NCBI GenBank assembly: GCA_965240365.1
Contig: OZ251218.1
Coordinates: forward strand, 1,550,001-1,614,000
Direction of reading: 5' to 3'
Source of the DNA: G965240365 sp965240365
GTDB lineage: Bacteria > Pseudomonadota > Gammaproteobacteria > Eutrophobiales > Eutrophobiaceae
Length of the DNA stretch: 64,000 bases
The notes under the pieces were generated by a model that was not told where the DNA came from, ran no database searches, and saw only the letters and a program-made list of their open reading frames with translations. Below are positions 43,759-52,889 of the stretch, piece by piece. The position numbers and the translations under genes are program-made. Every line of letters starts with the position of its first letter. The first letter of the stretch is position 1.

Positions 43759-44461
43759 TTTTCTCGGCGCTATACGCCTTGATTTACAAGGGATTCAGCC
43801 GTTCCGGGCCGGGCGCGGGGTGGGTATGATAGGCGGCAGAATAAGGGTCTGGTTCTCGGCATATACGCTGGTTAAAGCGGGTAATACGAAATCGGCCGGG
43901 GTAGGGCCGGGGTGGTCATACGGGCAAGTCGGGCGATGGCGGCGTTGCAATACCGGCCCGGCTATGAGTGAGTTCACTAGGAAATTCTTGTCTGGAATGC
44001 CTCTCGGGCATGGTCTGAGATCTGGATAATTCTTGGTGATTTAGGGATGATTTGAGCTTGAATCACCGGGGATTCTATTTCTTCGACTCATCTGTCTTGT
44101 TAGGCAAGGGCGGGATTTTATATACAATTTTTTCTCCATCCCAGATTGGCATAGGTATATTGTCTCGATGCGCTTGTTCAATGACTGCGCAGAAATGCGA
44201 AAGATGAGGTGCCCTGCATTCCTGCTAAAGCCCTGCCTGCTACAGGCAGACAGGATGACGGAAAGCCAAAACAACACTCCGTCGTCATTTATGGACAGGA
44301 TGTCCTGTATGCGGCGTGAGGGCACGCCTACAGGGATGTAGGTGGTAGAGCAGCGCCTGCCTGCTGCCCGCAGGCTGCCTCCGTCCTGCTCGTCAATCAT
44401 GCCAGAATTATTACATTACCCACTCAGATTTTAAATGAGGCATATAAACCGACCTTCAAAT
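43759..44461. other. Stretch with gene fragments and palindromic repeats
   Basis: No complete gene. A minus-strand frame ending at 44081 gives EQAHRDNIPMPIWDGEKIVY and KIPPLPNKTDESKK, which looks like the C-terminus of a lost protein. From 44205 to 44400 lie dispersed repeat modules (cctgcctgctacaggcag, tttatggacaggatgtcctg, tacagggatgtaggtggtag). 44437-44461 is the argA 3' flank that is duplicated at 36137. Confidence 0.5.
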
Positions 44462-45772
44462 TCACAACCGCTTGATCAACGCCTTCGAGTTGCGCTGATA
44501 GTTATACATATCCTGCCGCCCGACCGGCAGGTCAGCGATATCCGTTTCGTTGAATCCCCTTTCAATAAACCAGTGTTCGGTTTGTGTGGTCAGCACAAAC
44601 AGGGTTCCGGCGCCGTTTTCAAGCGCCACGGATTCGATAAATTTGAATAAGGTTTCCCCCTTGCCCTGGTTTTGATAGTCCTTGTGCACGGCCATGCAGG
44701 CCAGTTCCATGACCTTGTCCTCGGGGTAGTCATGCAGGGCCGCGCAGGCGATCACGGCCCCGTCCCTGACCAGCACGATGTAATCGTCGATATCCGCCTC
44801 GATTTTTTCCCGCGAGCGCTTGACCAGCACGCCCTGTTCTTCAAGCGGGGTGATGAGTTCAAGAATGCCGCCGATATCATCGGCGCCGGCCCGGCGAATG
44901 GTGTCAAATGGTTGGTCGCTCAGCAGTGTGCCGACGCCATCGCGGGTGAACAGTTCCTGCAATATGCTGCCGTCATGGCTCATATCAATATAATGCGCCC
45001 GCTCCACGCCGGCCTCACACGCCTTGACCCCTTCCGCCAGCAGGGCGGCCGTTGTGTCATCGGCATTCTCAATGTCCGGCCGCTCTTTTGCCTGGGCGCA
45101 GGTCAGTTGCCGAATGGTCTCGCCATGTTTGTCCTTGAAGCGCGTCGTGTTGCCGATCATGATCAGCTTGTCGGCCATGAGTTCGGCCGCGATCCGGCCC
45201 GCCAGTTCAATAGAACTGAGATTAAAGACCTCGCCCGTGACGGAGTAGCCGAGCGGCGGGATCAATACAATCTCGCCGACATCAAGTCTGGTATGGATCA
45301 GCAGCCGGTCTATCTTGCGCACGCGCCCGGATAACTTGAGGTCAACCCCGTCCACCACCCCGCAAGGCCGCCCTGTGACATAGTTACCCGCCGCCACCTT
45401 GATCCCGGCCGCGGCCATGGGGGAGTTGGGCAGGCCCATGGACAGGAGCGCCTCAATGCGGATCTTGATGTCGCCCACGGCCTGCTTGACGCACTGGATG
45501 GCGCGCTCATCGGTGACACGTAAGCCGGCATGGTATTGCGGTGTATGATTGCGCTCCCGCAACAGCGCGTCGATCTGCGGTCGCGCGCCAAAGACGATGA
45601 CCGGCCGGACCGCCAGGCTGTTCAGCAGGGCGATGTCATGTATCAGGGGCGCAAAGTTTGCGGATGCCACCCCGTCTCCGGCGATCTGCACCACAAAGCG
45701 CTTGCCGCGATGGGCGTGGATATAGGGCGCGGCCCGCCGGAACCACCGCACGAAATCATTATCATCCCGCAT
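44462..45772 (-). CDS. argA: Amino-acid N-acetyltransferase (N-acetylglutamate synthase)
   Basis: First step of arginine synthesis: acetyl-CoA plus glutamate to N-acetylglutamate. It has 436 residues in the classical ArgA layout. An amino-acid-kinase domain (residues ~20-285; FVVQIAGDGVASANFAPLIH, GARPQIDALLRERN) binds arginine as feedback inhibitor. A C-terminal GNAT domain (~290-436; ELACMAVHKDYQNQGKGETL) is catalytic. The start follows the argE stop with no gap (TAAATG), so the two are coupled. Its 3' 469 bp are copied at 36137. Confidence 0.95.
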   Translation of the reverse strand: MRDDNDFVRWFRRAAPYIHAHRGKRFVVQIAGDGVASANFAPLIHDIALLNSLAVRPVIVFGARPQIDALLRERNHTPQYHAGLRVTDERAIQCVKQAVGDIKIRIEALLSMGLPNSPMAAAGIKVAAGNYVTGRPCGVVDGVDLKLSGRVRKIDRLLIHTRLDVGEIVLIPPLGYSVTGEVFNLSSIELAGRIAAELMADKLIMIGNTTRFKDKHGETIRQLTCAQAKERPDIENADDTTAALLAEGVKACEAGVERAHYIDMSHDGSILQELFTRDGVGTLLSDQPFDTIRRAGADDIGGILELITPLEEQGVLVKRSREKIEADIDDYIVLVRDGAVIACAALHDYPEDKVMELACMAVHKDYQNQGKGETLFKFIESVALENGAGTLFVLTTQTEHWFIERGFNETDIADLPVGRQDMYNYQRNSKALIKRL

Positions 45773-46930
45773 TTATTTAGCTCCGCAAAAATGGTGTAGC
45801 ATCCGCGACAGGATATTGATCATCGGCTCAATCCGGTTGATCGGCAGATATTCATTGGGCCGGTGCGCGACCTCAATATCACCCGGCCCGAGGATGACCG
45901 TCTCCATGCCCATTTGATTAAAAAAGGGGCCTTCCGTGCCATAGGCCACGGCGCAGGCGGCCCGGCCGCTCAGTTTTTCACTGATTCGGACGATGTCGCT
46001 CTCGCGGGCGGTTTGCATGGGCGGCGTGCCGTCGAACACGGAACTGAATTCAAGCTCAAGATTTTTGCCGGCAATGGCCCGGCGAACGGTGTCATGCAGC
46101 TTTTGTTTGCAGTCGGCCAGCGACATACCCGGCAACATCCGCAAGTCCAGCGACAGTTCGCACTCGGCGCAGATGCGGTTGGCGCTGTCGCCGCCCTGAA
46201 TACGGCCGAGGTTCAGGGTCGGCGCCGGGACCTTGAAATCATTATTTTGGTATTGCCGTTGTAATTCAGCGCGCCACGCCAGCAGGGCGTTGATCACGGC
46301 ATTCATGCCTTCCAGCGCGTTTTTGCCGAGCGCCGGATTACTGGAATGACCGGAATGCCCCTTGAGGTAAACGGTTTCGACAATAATGCCCTTGTGCATG
46401 TGGCACGGGACCAGGCCGGTGGGTTCGCCGATCAGGCAATAACGGCCCGGCGGCCGGCCCTCTGCCAGCAGCGCGCGGGCGCCGGCCATGCTGCTTTCTT
46501 CATCGGCCGTGGCCACCACCACCAGCGGTTTTTTAAGGTCGCCGGTCAGGCGTTCCAGCGCCTCCAGTATGATCGGAAAAAAACTCTTCATATCCGCCGT
46601 GCCCAGGCCATAGTAACGGCCCGCCTTTTTGGTCAGTACGAAGGGATCGCTGTCCCAGCCTTCTGCGTCAAAGGGCACGGTGTCGGTATGCCCGGATAAC
46701 ACCAGGGCGGCCGGTTCATCCGCGCTGCCGCGCCTGGCCAGCAGGTTAAATTTGCCGGGCTGACCGGCGATCGGCTTGATCCCGGCCGCAAAGCCCAGGC
46801 CGGAAAAATAGTCCGCGAGCACCTCCACCACGGCCTGATTACTTTGATCATGGGCGGGGTCGATACTGCTGACCGAGGGAATGGCGATCAACTCGGCAAA
46901 GCAGGTCTCAAACTCGGGGGTTTTTCTCAT
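45773..46930 (-). CDS. argE: Acetylornithine deacetylase
   Basis: Zinc-dependent M20 peptidase-family enzyme that releases ornithine from N-acetylornithine, 385 residues from the ATG at 46930. The much longer open frame upstream is antisense to ilvD and not coding. Metal-site motifs: VLSGHTDTVPFDAEGW (His, Asp), GLGTADMKSFFP, and ATADEESSMAGARALL (catalytic Glu pair). IGEPTGLVPCHMHKG and the dimerisation lid GHSGHSSNPALGKNALEGM are typical of ArgE. It lies directly upstream of argA and divergent from ilvD, about 100 bp apart. Confidence 0.95.
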   Translation of the reverse strand: MRKTPEFETCFAELIAIPSVSSIDPAHDQSNQAVVEVLADYFSGLGFAAGIKPIAGQPGKFNLLARRGSADEPAALVLSGHTDTVPFDAEGWDSDPFVLTKKAGRYYGLGTADMKSFFPIILEALERLTGDLKKPLVVVATADEESSMAGARALLAEGRPPGRYCLIGEPTGLVPCHMHKGIIVETVYLKGHSGHSSNPALGKNALEGMNAVINALLAWRAELQRQYQNNDFKVPAPTLNLGRIQGGDSANRICAECELSLDLRMLPGMSLADCKQKLHDTVRRAIAGKNLELEFSSVFDGTPPMQTARESDIVRISEKLSGRAACAVAYGTEGPFFNQMGMETVILGPGDIEVAHRPNEYLPINRIEPMINILSRMLHHFCGAK

Positions 46931-47030
46931 GGCAGCGGGACTTATGGGTTTCCGTTTGACTTTGAATGGCGACAGGCGCTGCTGTATTCTAACCCACCTT
47001 TTACACCAATAGCGAATCCAGAGAAACAGA

Positions 47031-48710
47031 ATGAATCCCAAACTGAATAAATACAGTTCACGCATTACGCAACCCAAGGCCCAGGGCGCCTCACAGGCCA
47101 TGCTGTACGGGGCCGGCATGAGCGAGACGGATATGGACAAGGCCCAGGTCGGCATCTCCAGCATCTGGTATGAGGGCAACACCTGCAATATGCACCTGCT
47201 GGACCTGGCGCAGAAGGTCAAGGAAGGCGTCAGCGCGGCCGGACTGATTGGCTTCCGGTTTAACAGCATCGGGGTCAGTGACGGCATCTCGATGGGCACC
47301 GCGGGCATGAGTTATTCGCTGCAATCCCGTGAATTGATCGCCGATTCGATTGAATCGGTCATGTGCGCGCAGTGGTATGACGCCAATATCTCGCTGCCCG
47401 GCTGTGATAAAAACATGCCCGGCTGTCTGATTGCGATGGGCCGCCTGAACCGCCCCTCTATCATGATCTACGGCGGCACGATCAAACCGGGCGACTACGC
47501 CGGTCAAAAGCTGGATATCGTGTCCGCGTTTCAGAGTTATGGGGAATTCCTCTCGGGCCGCATTGATGAGGCGGCCCGCAAGGCGATCGTAAAGCGCGCC
47601 TGTCCGGGCGCGGGCGCCTGCGGCGGGATGTACACCGCCAACACGATGGCCTCCGCCATCGAGGCGATGGGCATGAGCCTGCCCTATAGCTCATCCACGC
47701 CCGCGCTTGACCCACAAAAACTGGCAGAATGTTTCAACGCGGGCGCGGCCATCAAAAACCTGCTGGAAAAAGACCTCAAGCCAGGCGACATAATGACCCG
47801 CGAGGCCTTTGAAAACGCGATGGTGCTGATCACCGTGCTGGGCGGCTCGACCAATGCGGTCCTGCATTTACTGGCCATGGCCCGCGCGGTTGATATTGAA
47901 TTGACCATTGACGATTTCCAGGCGGTCAGCAACCGCATTCCCTATCTGGCGGACCTGAAACCCAGCGGTAAATATCTCATGGAAGACCTGCATCTGGTGG
48001 GCGGCATCCCGGCGGTCATGAAGTTTCTGCTGGAAAACGACCTTATCAACGGCGACTGTCTGACCGTGACCGGACAAACGATCAAGGAGAATCTGGCCGG
48101 GCTTGATGGCCTGAAACAGGGGCAGGCGATTATCGCGGGGCTGGACAAGCCCTTAAAGGACAGCGGCCATATCCGTATCCTCAAGGGCAATCTGGCGCCG
48201 GGCGGGGCCGTTGCCAAGATCACGGGCAAGGAGGGCCTGGCCTTTACCGGCCCGGCCAAGGTCTATGACTCCGAGGAAGACATGCTGAAGGCGCTGGAGG
48301 AGCGGCAGATCGAAAAAGGCGATGTGATCATCATTCGCTACGAGGGCCCGAAGGGCGGGCCGGGCATGCCGGAGATGTTGACGCCGACATCGGCGATCAT
48401 CGGGGCGGGTCTCGGCCGGGATGTCGCAATGATCACCGATGGCCGTTTTTCAGGCGGCTCGCATGGCTTTATCGTGGGGCATGTCGTGCCCGAGGCCCAG
48501 GTCGGCGGCCCTATCGCGCTGGTTGAAAACGGCGATATGATCACGATCAACGCCGAAACCAACGAACTCAGCGTGGCCGTCTCCGCCCGGCAGATGGCCA
48601 TGAGAAAGGCCGGCTGGTCAATGCCGCCCTACAAGGCCAGACGCGGCACGCTTTACAAATTCATCAAGAATGTCAAGACCGCCTCCGAAGGCTGTGTTAC
48701 GGATGCCTGA
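47031..48710 (+). CDS. ilvD: Dihydroxy-acid dehydratase
   Basis: Fe-S dehydratase of branched-chain amino-acid synthesis, 559 residues. The cluster ligands appear in order: NTCNMHLLDLAQKVKEG, LPGCDKNMPGCLIAMGRLNR and RACPGAGACGGMYTANTMAS. Conserved C-terminal DGRFSGGSHGFIVGHVVPEA is also present. The three-Cys pattern and length fit the [2Fe-2S]-type branch. Transcribed divergently from argE. No attenuator peptide was seen upstream. Confidence 0.97.
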   Translation: MNPKLNKYSSRITQPKAQGASQAMLYGAGMSETDMDKAQVGISSIWYEGNTCNMHLLDLAQKVKEGVSAAGLIGFRFNSIGVSDGISMGTAGMSYSLQSRELIADSIESVMCAQWYDANISLPGCDKNMPGCLIAMGRLNRPSIMIYGGTIKPGDYAGQKLDIVSAFQSYGEFLSGRIDEAARKAIVKRACPGAGACGGMYTANTMASAIEAMGMSLPYSSSTPALDPQKLAECFNAGAAIKNLLEKDLKPGDIMTREAFENAMVLITVLGGSTNAVLHLLAMARAVDIELTIDDFQAVSNRIPYLADLKPSGKYLMEDLHLVGGIPAVMKFLLENDLINGDCLTVTGQTIKENLAGLDGLKQGQAIIAGLDKPLKDSGHIRILKGNLAPGGAVAKITGKEGLAFTGPAKVYDSEEDMLKALEERQIEKGDVIIIRYEGPKGGPGMPEMLTPTSAIIGAGLGRDVAMITDGRFSGGSHGFIVGHVVPEAQVGGPIALVENGDMITINAETNELSVAVSARQMAMRKAGWSMPPYKARRGTLYKFIKNVKTASEGCVTDA

Positions 48711-49583
48711 GACGGCGATCGCGCCATGACCGGGTAACTGTCAATTCCACCCCATTGTCATTCCTGCCTGCTGTAGGCAGGCAGGAATGTATAGTTTCAA
48801 ATCACTGGATTCCGGCTTTCGCCGGAATGACGACGGGGTGTTGTTTTGACTTTCCGTCATCCTGTCTGCCTGTAGCAGACAGGGCTTTAGCAGGAATGCA
48901 AAGTCACCTCATCTAAAATAAGGCGTCAGGTATCCTGGCCACGGCATCGTTAGTATCGCTCATAAATACGTCTATCGCCCCCGTCGTCATTCCAGCGAAA
49001 GCTGGAATCCAGTGGTTTATGTCATACATTCCCGCGTAAGCGGGAATGACAATCAGGCAGGACTGGCGCTCATTTCACATCGCGGCCCGCCCTCCTGGAT
49101 TCCGGCTTTCGCCGGAATGACGATGAGGTGTTGTTTTGACTTTCCGTCATCCTGTCTGCCTTTAGCAGACAGGGCTTTAGCAGGAATGCAGGGTCACCTC
49201 ATCTAAAATAAGGCGTCAGTTATCCTGGCCACGGCATCGTTAGTATCGCTCATAATACGCCTATCGCCCCCGCCGTCATTCCAGCGAAAGCTGGAATCCA
49301 GTGGTGTATGTCATACATTCCCGCTCAGGCGGGAATGACAATTAGACAGAACTGGCGCTCATTTCACATCGCGGCCCGCCCTCCTGGATTCCGGCTTTCG
49401 CCGGAATGACGATGAGGTGTTGTTTTGACTTTCCGTCATCCTGTCTGCCTGTAGCAGACAGGGCTTTAGCAGGAGTGCAGGGTGACCTCATCTAAAATAA
49501 AGGCGTCAGGTATCCTGGCCACGGTATCGTTAGTATCGCTCATATCGCCCGCTATGTTAGTAATTTAGATGAGGTGACCCTTA
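48711..49583. repeat. 290-bp tandem repeat array of palindromic modules
   Basis: After ilvD lie about 2.6 direct copies of a 290-bp unit, with starts at 48807, 49097 and 49386. Each contains ggattccggctttcgccgga, cctgtctgcctgtagcagac, tcacctcatctaaaataagg, gtcattccagcgaaagctgg and cattcccgc...gcgggaatgac. Copies differ by point changes. No protein-coding capacity. Confidence 0.85.
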
Positions 49584-50192
49584 TCAACTCATCGTCTTGC
49601 GGTATTGCCTGTAATAGTCGATGACCTTTCTGACATAATTCTGTGTCTCTTTGTAGGGCGGTATCTTGTTGCCGTGCCGTTTAACCGCCGTTTCCCCGGC
49701 GTTATAGGCCGCGAGCGCCAGCCTGAGGTCGTTATTGAATAATCGTATGAGATAATGCAGATAGCGCGAACCGCCCTGGATGTTTTGTTTGGGGTCGCGG
49801 CGGTTGCTGACCCCGTATTGCCTGGCCGTCTCGGGCATCAACTGCATCAGGCCCACCGCGCCCGCGCGCGAGACGGCATTGGGGTCATAGTAGGATTCGG
49901 CCGTAATCACGGCGTGCAATAAAGTGTGCGGCAAGCGGTATAGGTTCGCCACGCTGCGGATGGTCGGGTCGAATTTTTTCTGATTCTTGCGCCAGTTCAC
50001 ATTCCCGGATAACACCCTGGCCTCTTCCCAGCCCTTCCAGGTCTTGACCAGACGCTTGTAACCGTCGTGCGTGGGCTTGTCGGTCAGAATAACGCGGCCG
50101 TGCTTGTCGATATAGCGATAGACATCGGCCTTGAGCGGCAGCGCGCTTGATAATAAAAGCAAAAACAGGAGTGTTGTCTGGCTGTTGAACAT
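49584..50192 (-). CDS. Lytic transglycosylase with DUF4124-like N-terminus
   Basis: Periplasmic peptidoglycan lytic enzyme of 202 residues. A signal peptide (LLFLLLLSSALPLKA) leads into a short DUF4124-like segment DVYRYIDKHGRVILTDKPTH. The SLT domain (~residues 80-200) has the catalytic Glu in ITAESYYDPNAVSRAGAVGL followed by MQLMPETARQYGV and AAYNAGETAVKRHGNKIPPY. Cleaves MurNAc-GlcNAc bonds to 1,6-anhydro products. Stand-alone gene, with the tandem repeat array beginning right after its stop. Confidence 0.93.
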   Translation of the reverse strand: MFNSQTTLLFLLLLSSALPLKADVYRYIDKHGRVILTDKPTHDGYKRLVKTWKGWEEARVLSGNVNWRKNQKKFDPTIRSVANLYRLPHTLLHAVITAESYYDPNAVSRAGAVGLMQLMPETARQYGVSNRRDPKQNIQGGSRYLHYLIRLFNNDLRLALAAYNAGETAVKRHGNKIPPYKETQNYVRKVIDYYRQYRKTMS

Positions 50193-50235
50193 TTGATTCC
50201 TGGATCGCGCGGGCAGAGGCGCTTGTTGATGCTCT

Positions 50236-50724
50236 TTATAACAAATACAGGCTGATTTGAATAATCAATAATGCAAACAGGGCCGCGATCACATCATCCA
50301 GCATGATCCCCAAACCGCCCCCGACATGCCTGTCCACCAGCGAGATCGGCCACGGCTTGGCAATATCGAACAGGCGAAAAAGCAAAAAACCCGCCAGGAG
50401 CCACACTGCCCCTTTCGGCAACATGAAAAAGGTAATCAATATGCCGACAATCTCATCCCAGACGATGGCCGGGTGATCATGCGCCTTGAGCGCCCTTGCC
50501 GTGGCATCGCACAGATAAATGCCCGCGATCAAGGCCAGAACAACGATCAAGAGATAACCCGGCCAGTCCAGACCGGCCAGCAATAAAAAGAGCAGCACCC
50601 CCACAACACTGCCGGCCGTGCCCGGCATCCACGGCGACAGACCGCTGCCAAAGCCCAGCGACAGAAAATGTACGGGATTCAACAGCAGTCGAACCGGTAC
50701 CGGTGGAGTATTATTGCTGCTCAT
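50236..50724 (-). CDS. pgpA: Phosphatidylglycerophosphatase A
   Basis: Dephosphorylates phosphatidylglycerophosphate to phosphatidylglycerol in the inner membrane. 162 residues from the ATG at 50724; an ATG at 50778 would add 18 residues not typical of the family. Motifs: GLSPWMPGTAGSVVGVLLFL, HDHPAIVWDEIVGILITFF with the catalytic acidic residues, FRLFDIAKPWPISLVDRH and GGLGIMLDDVIA. Four membrane segments. The usual neighbour thiL is not upstream; the gene stands alone here. Confidence 0.93.
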   Translation of the reverse strand: MSSNNTPPVPVRLLLNPVHFLSLGFGSGLSPWMPGTAGSVVGVLLFLLLAGLDWPGYLLIVVLALIAGIYLCDATARALKAHDHPAIVWDEIVGILITFFMLPKGAVWLLAGFLLFRLFDIAKPWPISLVDRHVGGGLGIMLDDVIAALFALLIIQISLYLL

Positions 50725-50829
50725 GGGAAGAATCAGGAAATCGTCATTCCAGCCTGCCACATAATTGAAGATAGCCATCCGCCGGCCCGGATCGCCGCAG
50801 CCAGCTTTCGACAGTCGCCGAAGGGAGTG

Positions 50830-51048
50830 TTAAGGCATGAAAAAAAATTGAACGAAAACGACTATAACGCCGGCGAGCGTTGCGCCGACCATCCATTTCA
50901 GTGCGGCCATGTCGCGCTCAAGTCTGATAATGTCGTTCTTCGTAGCCAGGTTTTCAGCCGAGAGGGCCTCGGCCGCCTCCCTTGCGTCTTGCTCCGGCAC
51001 ACCGGCCTTGAGAAAGGCTTTATACACTTCGGAGATCATCGTAGTCAT
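50830..51048 (-). CDS. Small coiled-coil membrane protein (DUF1640-like)
   Basis: 72 residues. The N-terminal helix MTTMISEVYKAFLKAGVPEQ is followed by a coiled coil (AEALSAENLATKNDIIRLER) and one C-terminal TM (LKWMVGATLAGVIVVFVQFF). This short architecture recurs in proteobacteria next to mobile DNA and resembles DUF1640/CCDC90-like proteins. GAGAG lies about 8 nt before the ATG. Function unknown. Confidence 0.65.
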   Translation of the reverse strand: MTTMISEVYKAFLKAGVPEQDAREAAEALSAENLATKNDIIRLERDMAALKWMVGATLAGVIVVFVQFFFMP

Positions 51049-51235
51049 GGTTTTCTCTCGGGGCTAATAATGGTTAAGGGCAGGGCGCCTTTCTAAAAAG
51101 CCCGCAATCGCCCTATATTAGCCCATAATTTATTTTTTTGCCTCTTTTAAAATCCGAGTGGGTAATGCAATAATTCTGGCTTAATTGATGACCAGTACAG
51201 AACGGAGACGGCCTGCGGGCAGCAGGTAGGCCAAA

Positions 51236-51583
51236 ATGACAACAGTTTCGTCATTCCAGCGAAAGCTCGCCTACAGGACGTAGGTGGTAGAGCGGCGTCT
51301 GGAACAAGCCGCCGAGGAATCCACGCCTGCCTCCGGCAGGCAGGTAGCGGGGTGGCAGGTAACTCAGCGGGGTCGGTTGGAATGAGGTATTCAGATGGTC
51401 ATTCCCGCTTATGCGGGAATGTATTGTATCAACCACTGGATTCCAGCTTTCGCTGGAATGACGATGGGGTGTTGTTCCGGCTTTACATCATTCCGGCCTG
51501 CCTGCCGCAGACAGACTCATGCCATTTTCTGCACACTCAATCCACATGCGGCTTAACCCACTCGGAACTCAAAAGAGCCATTT
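51236..51583. repeat. Long composite repeat, left copy of an inverted pair
   Basis: The reverse complement recurs at 59144-59521 with small indels. Modules in order: cgtcattccagcgaaagctc, acaggacgtaggtggtagag, tggaacaagccgccgagga, tgcctccggcaggcaggtag, gtcattcccgcttatgcgggaatg, attccagctttcgctggaatg, and cacactcaatccacatgcgg. The rest of 51049-51737 is featureless. Confidence 0.8.
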
Positions 51584-51737
51584 TTTTCTACCTGATCCGC
51601 TATTTTGTCGGCCAGACGGTTCTGCAATAAGCCGCCGCAGAATCCAGAAGCGCCTGCCAAAATCTTCCAGGCCCCGTTGATGTTATGATTCATATCCTTT
51701 GCCTTCAGACAAGCAATCAGTCCACTCTTCAGAAATC

Positions 51738-52889
51738 ATGCAGGATCAAATAGTCCACACGGCGGCGCTCGACACGCCGGCCTATGTTTACGACCGGGCC
51801 GCGATAATGGCGGTATTACAACGCCTGCACAAACTCAAACGGGAAACCGGCTGCAAAATCCTGTATTCGATAAAGTCGGCCAGTCTGGTCGGGCTGCTGG
51901 AACTGGTCAAACCGCATGTGGACGGCTTTAGTTGCAGTTCGCTGTTTGAGTTAAGGCTTGCCCGGGAACTCCTGGGCGCGAAGCAAACCACCCATATTAC
52001 GACACCGGGTTATCGCGAGCCGGAGTGGGACGCGCTGATCGGTTTGAGTGACGCCGTGAGCCTGAATTCAATCCGCCAATGGCGGCGATATGCCGGGCGG
52101 ATCGCGGCGGGTTCCAGTTGCGGCATTCGTATCAACCCCGAATTATCGTTTGTCGCGGATGAACGCTACGATCCATGCCGGCCGGATTCCAAGCTGGGCA
52201 TGAGCCTTGCGCAAATTGCAACGGCCAACGCGGAACAGGCGCTGGACTGGTCTTTGATACAGGGCGTTCATATCCATAATAATTGCGAATCCACCGAGTT
52301 TGAGCCGCTCCAACAAAGCGCCGAAAAGGTAATGCGGGGGCTGGCCCGTTACCCGCTCGACTTGCGCTGGATCAATCTGGGTGGCGGTTATCTGTTTCAC
52401 AATGCGCCTGATTTAAGCCCGCTGACCGAACTGATCAACACCTTAAAAAGAGAATATAAAATGGAGGTCTATCTGGAACCGGGCAAGGCCATCACCGGTC
52501 ATGCCGGCTGCCTGGTGGCAAGCGTGATTGATTCAATAGAGACAAAAAACAAGACGATCCTGGTGCTGGATACCAGCATTAATCACCTGCCGGAGGTATT
52601 TGAATATCAATATCAACCGCAAGTGAGGGGCGCGGCGCCGGACGGCGCATATCAATATTGTCTGGCCGGGGCCAGTTGCCTGAGCGGCGACCTGTTTGGC
52701 GATTACGCTTTCAGCGCGCCGCTCAAACCGGGCCGGCGCGTTGTCTTCGAAAACACCGGCGCCTACATGCAGGTCAAGGCCAATCTGTTTAATGGCATCA
52801 ATCTGCCGGCGGCCTACCTGCTGGAAGAAGACCACCGGCTTAAATTATTGACGCAGTCTGATTATGCAAGCTACCGCGACCGCTTATAG
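51738..52889 (+). CDS. nspC: Carboxynorspermidine/carboxyspermidine decarboxylase
   Basis: PLP enzyme of the alanine-racemase-fold decarboxylases, final step of the alternative spermidine/norspermidine pathway. About 383 residues from the ATG at 51738 (an upstream TTG at 51699 is less likely). The PLP lysine lies in KILYSIKSASLVGLLELV. Other conserved parts are GVHIHNNCESTEFEPLQQS, INLGGGYLFHNAPDLSPL, MEVYLEPGKAITGHAG and CLAGASCLSGDLFGDYAF. A carboxynorspermidine dehydrogenase gene is not adjacent in the window. Confidence 0.95.
   Translation: MQDQIVHTAALDTPAYVYDRAAIMAVLQRLHKLKRETGCKILYSIKSASLVGLLELVKPHVDGFSCSSLFELRLARELLGAKQTTHITTPGYREPEWDALIGLSDAVSLNSIRQWRRYAGRIAAGSSCGIRINPELSFVADERYDPCRPDSKLGMSLAQIATANAEQALDWSLIQGVHIHNNCESTEFEPLQQSAEKVMRGLARYPLDLRWINLGGGYLFHNAPDLSPLTELINTLKREYKMEVYLEPGKAITGHAGCLVASVIDSIETKNKTILVLDTSINHLPEVFEYQYQPQVRGAAPDGAYQYCLAGASCLSGDLFGDYAFSAPLKPGRRVVFENTGAYMQVKANLFNGINLPAAYLLEEDHRLKLLTQSDYASYRDRL

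Noticed and set aside
46931..47308. N-terminal extension of argE to 511 aa
   Set aside because: It overlaps the divergent ilvD gene and has no ArgE homology. The ATG at 46930 gives a normal-length enzyme.
48807..49583. CRISPR array
   Set aside because: Repeats are 290 bp in direct tandem, without short repeats separated by unique spacers and without cas genes.
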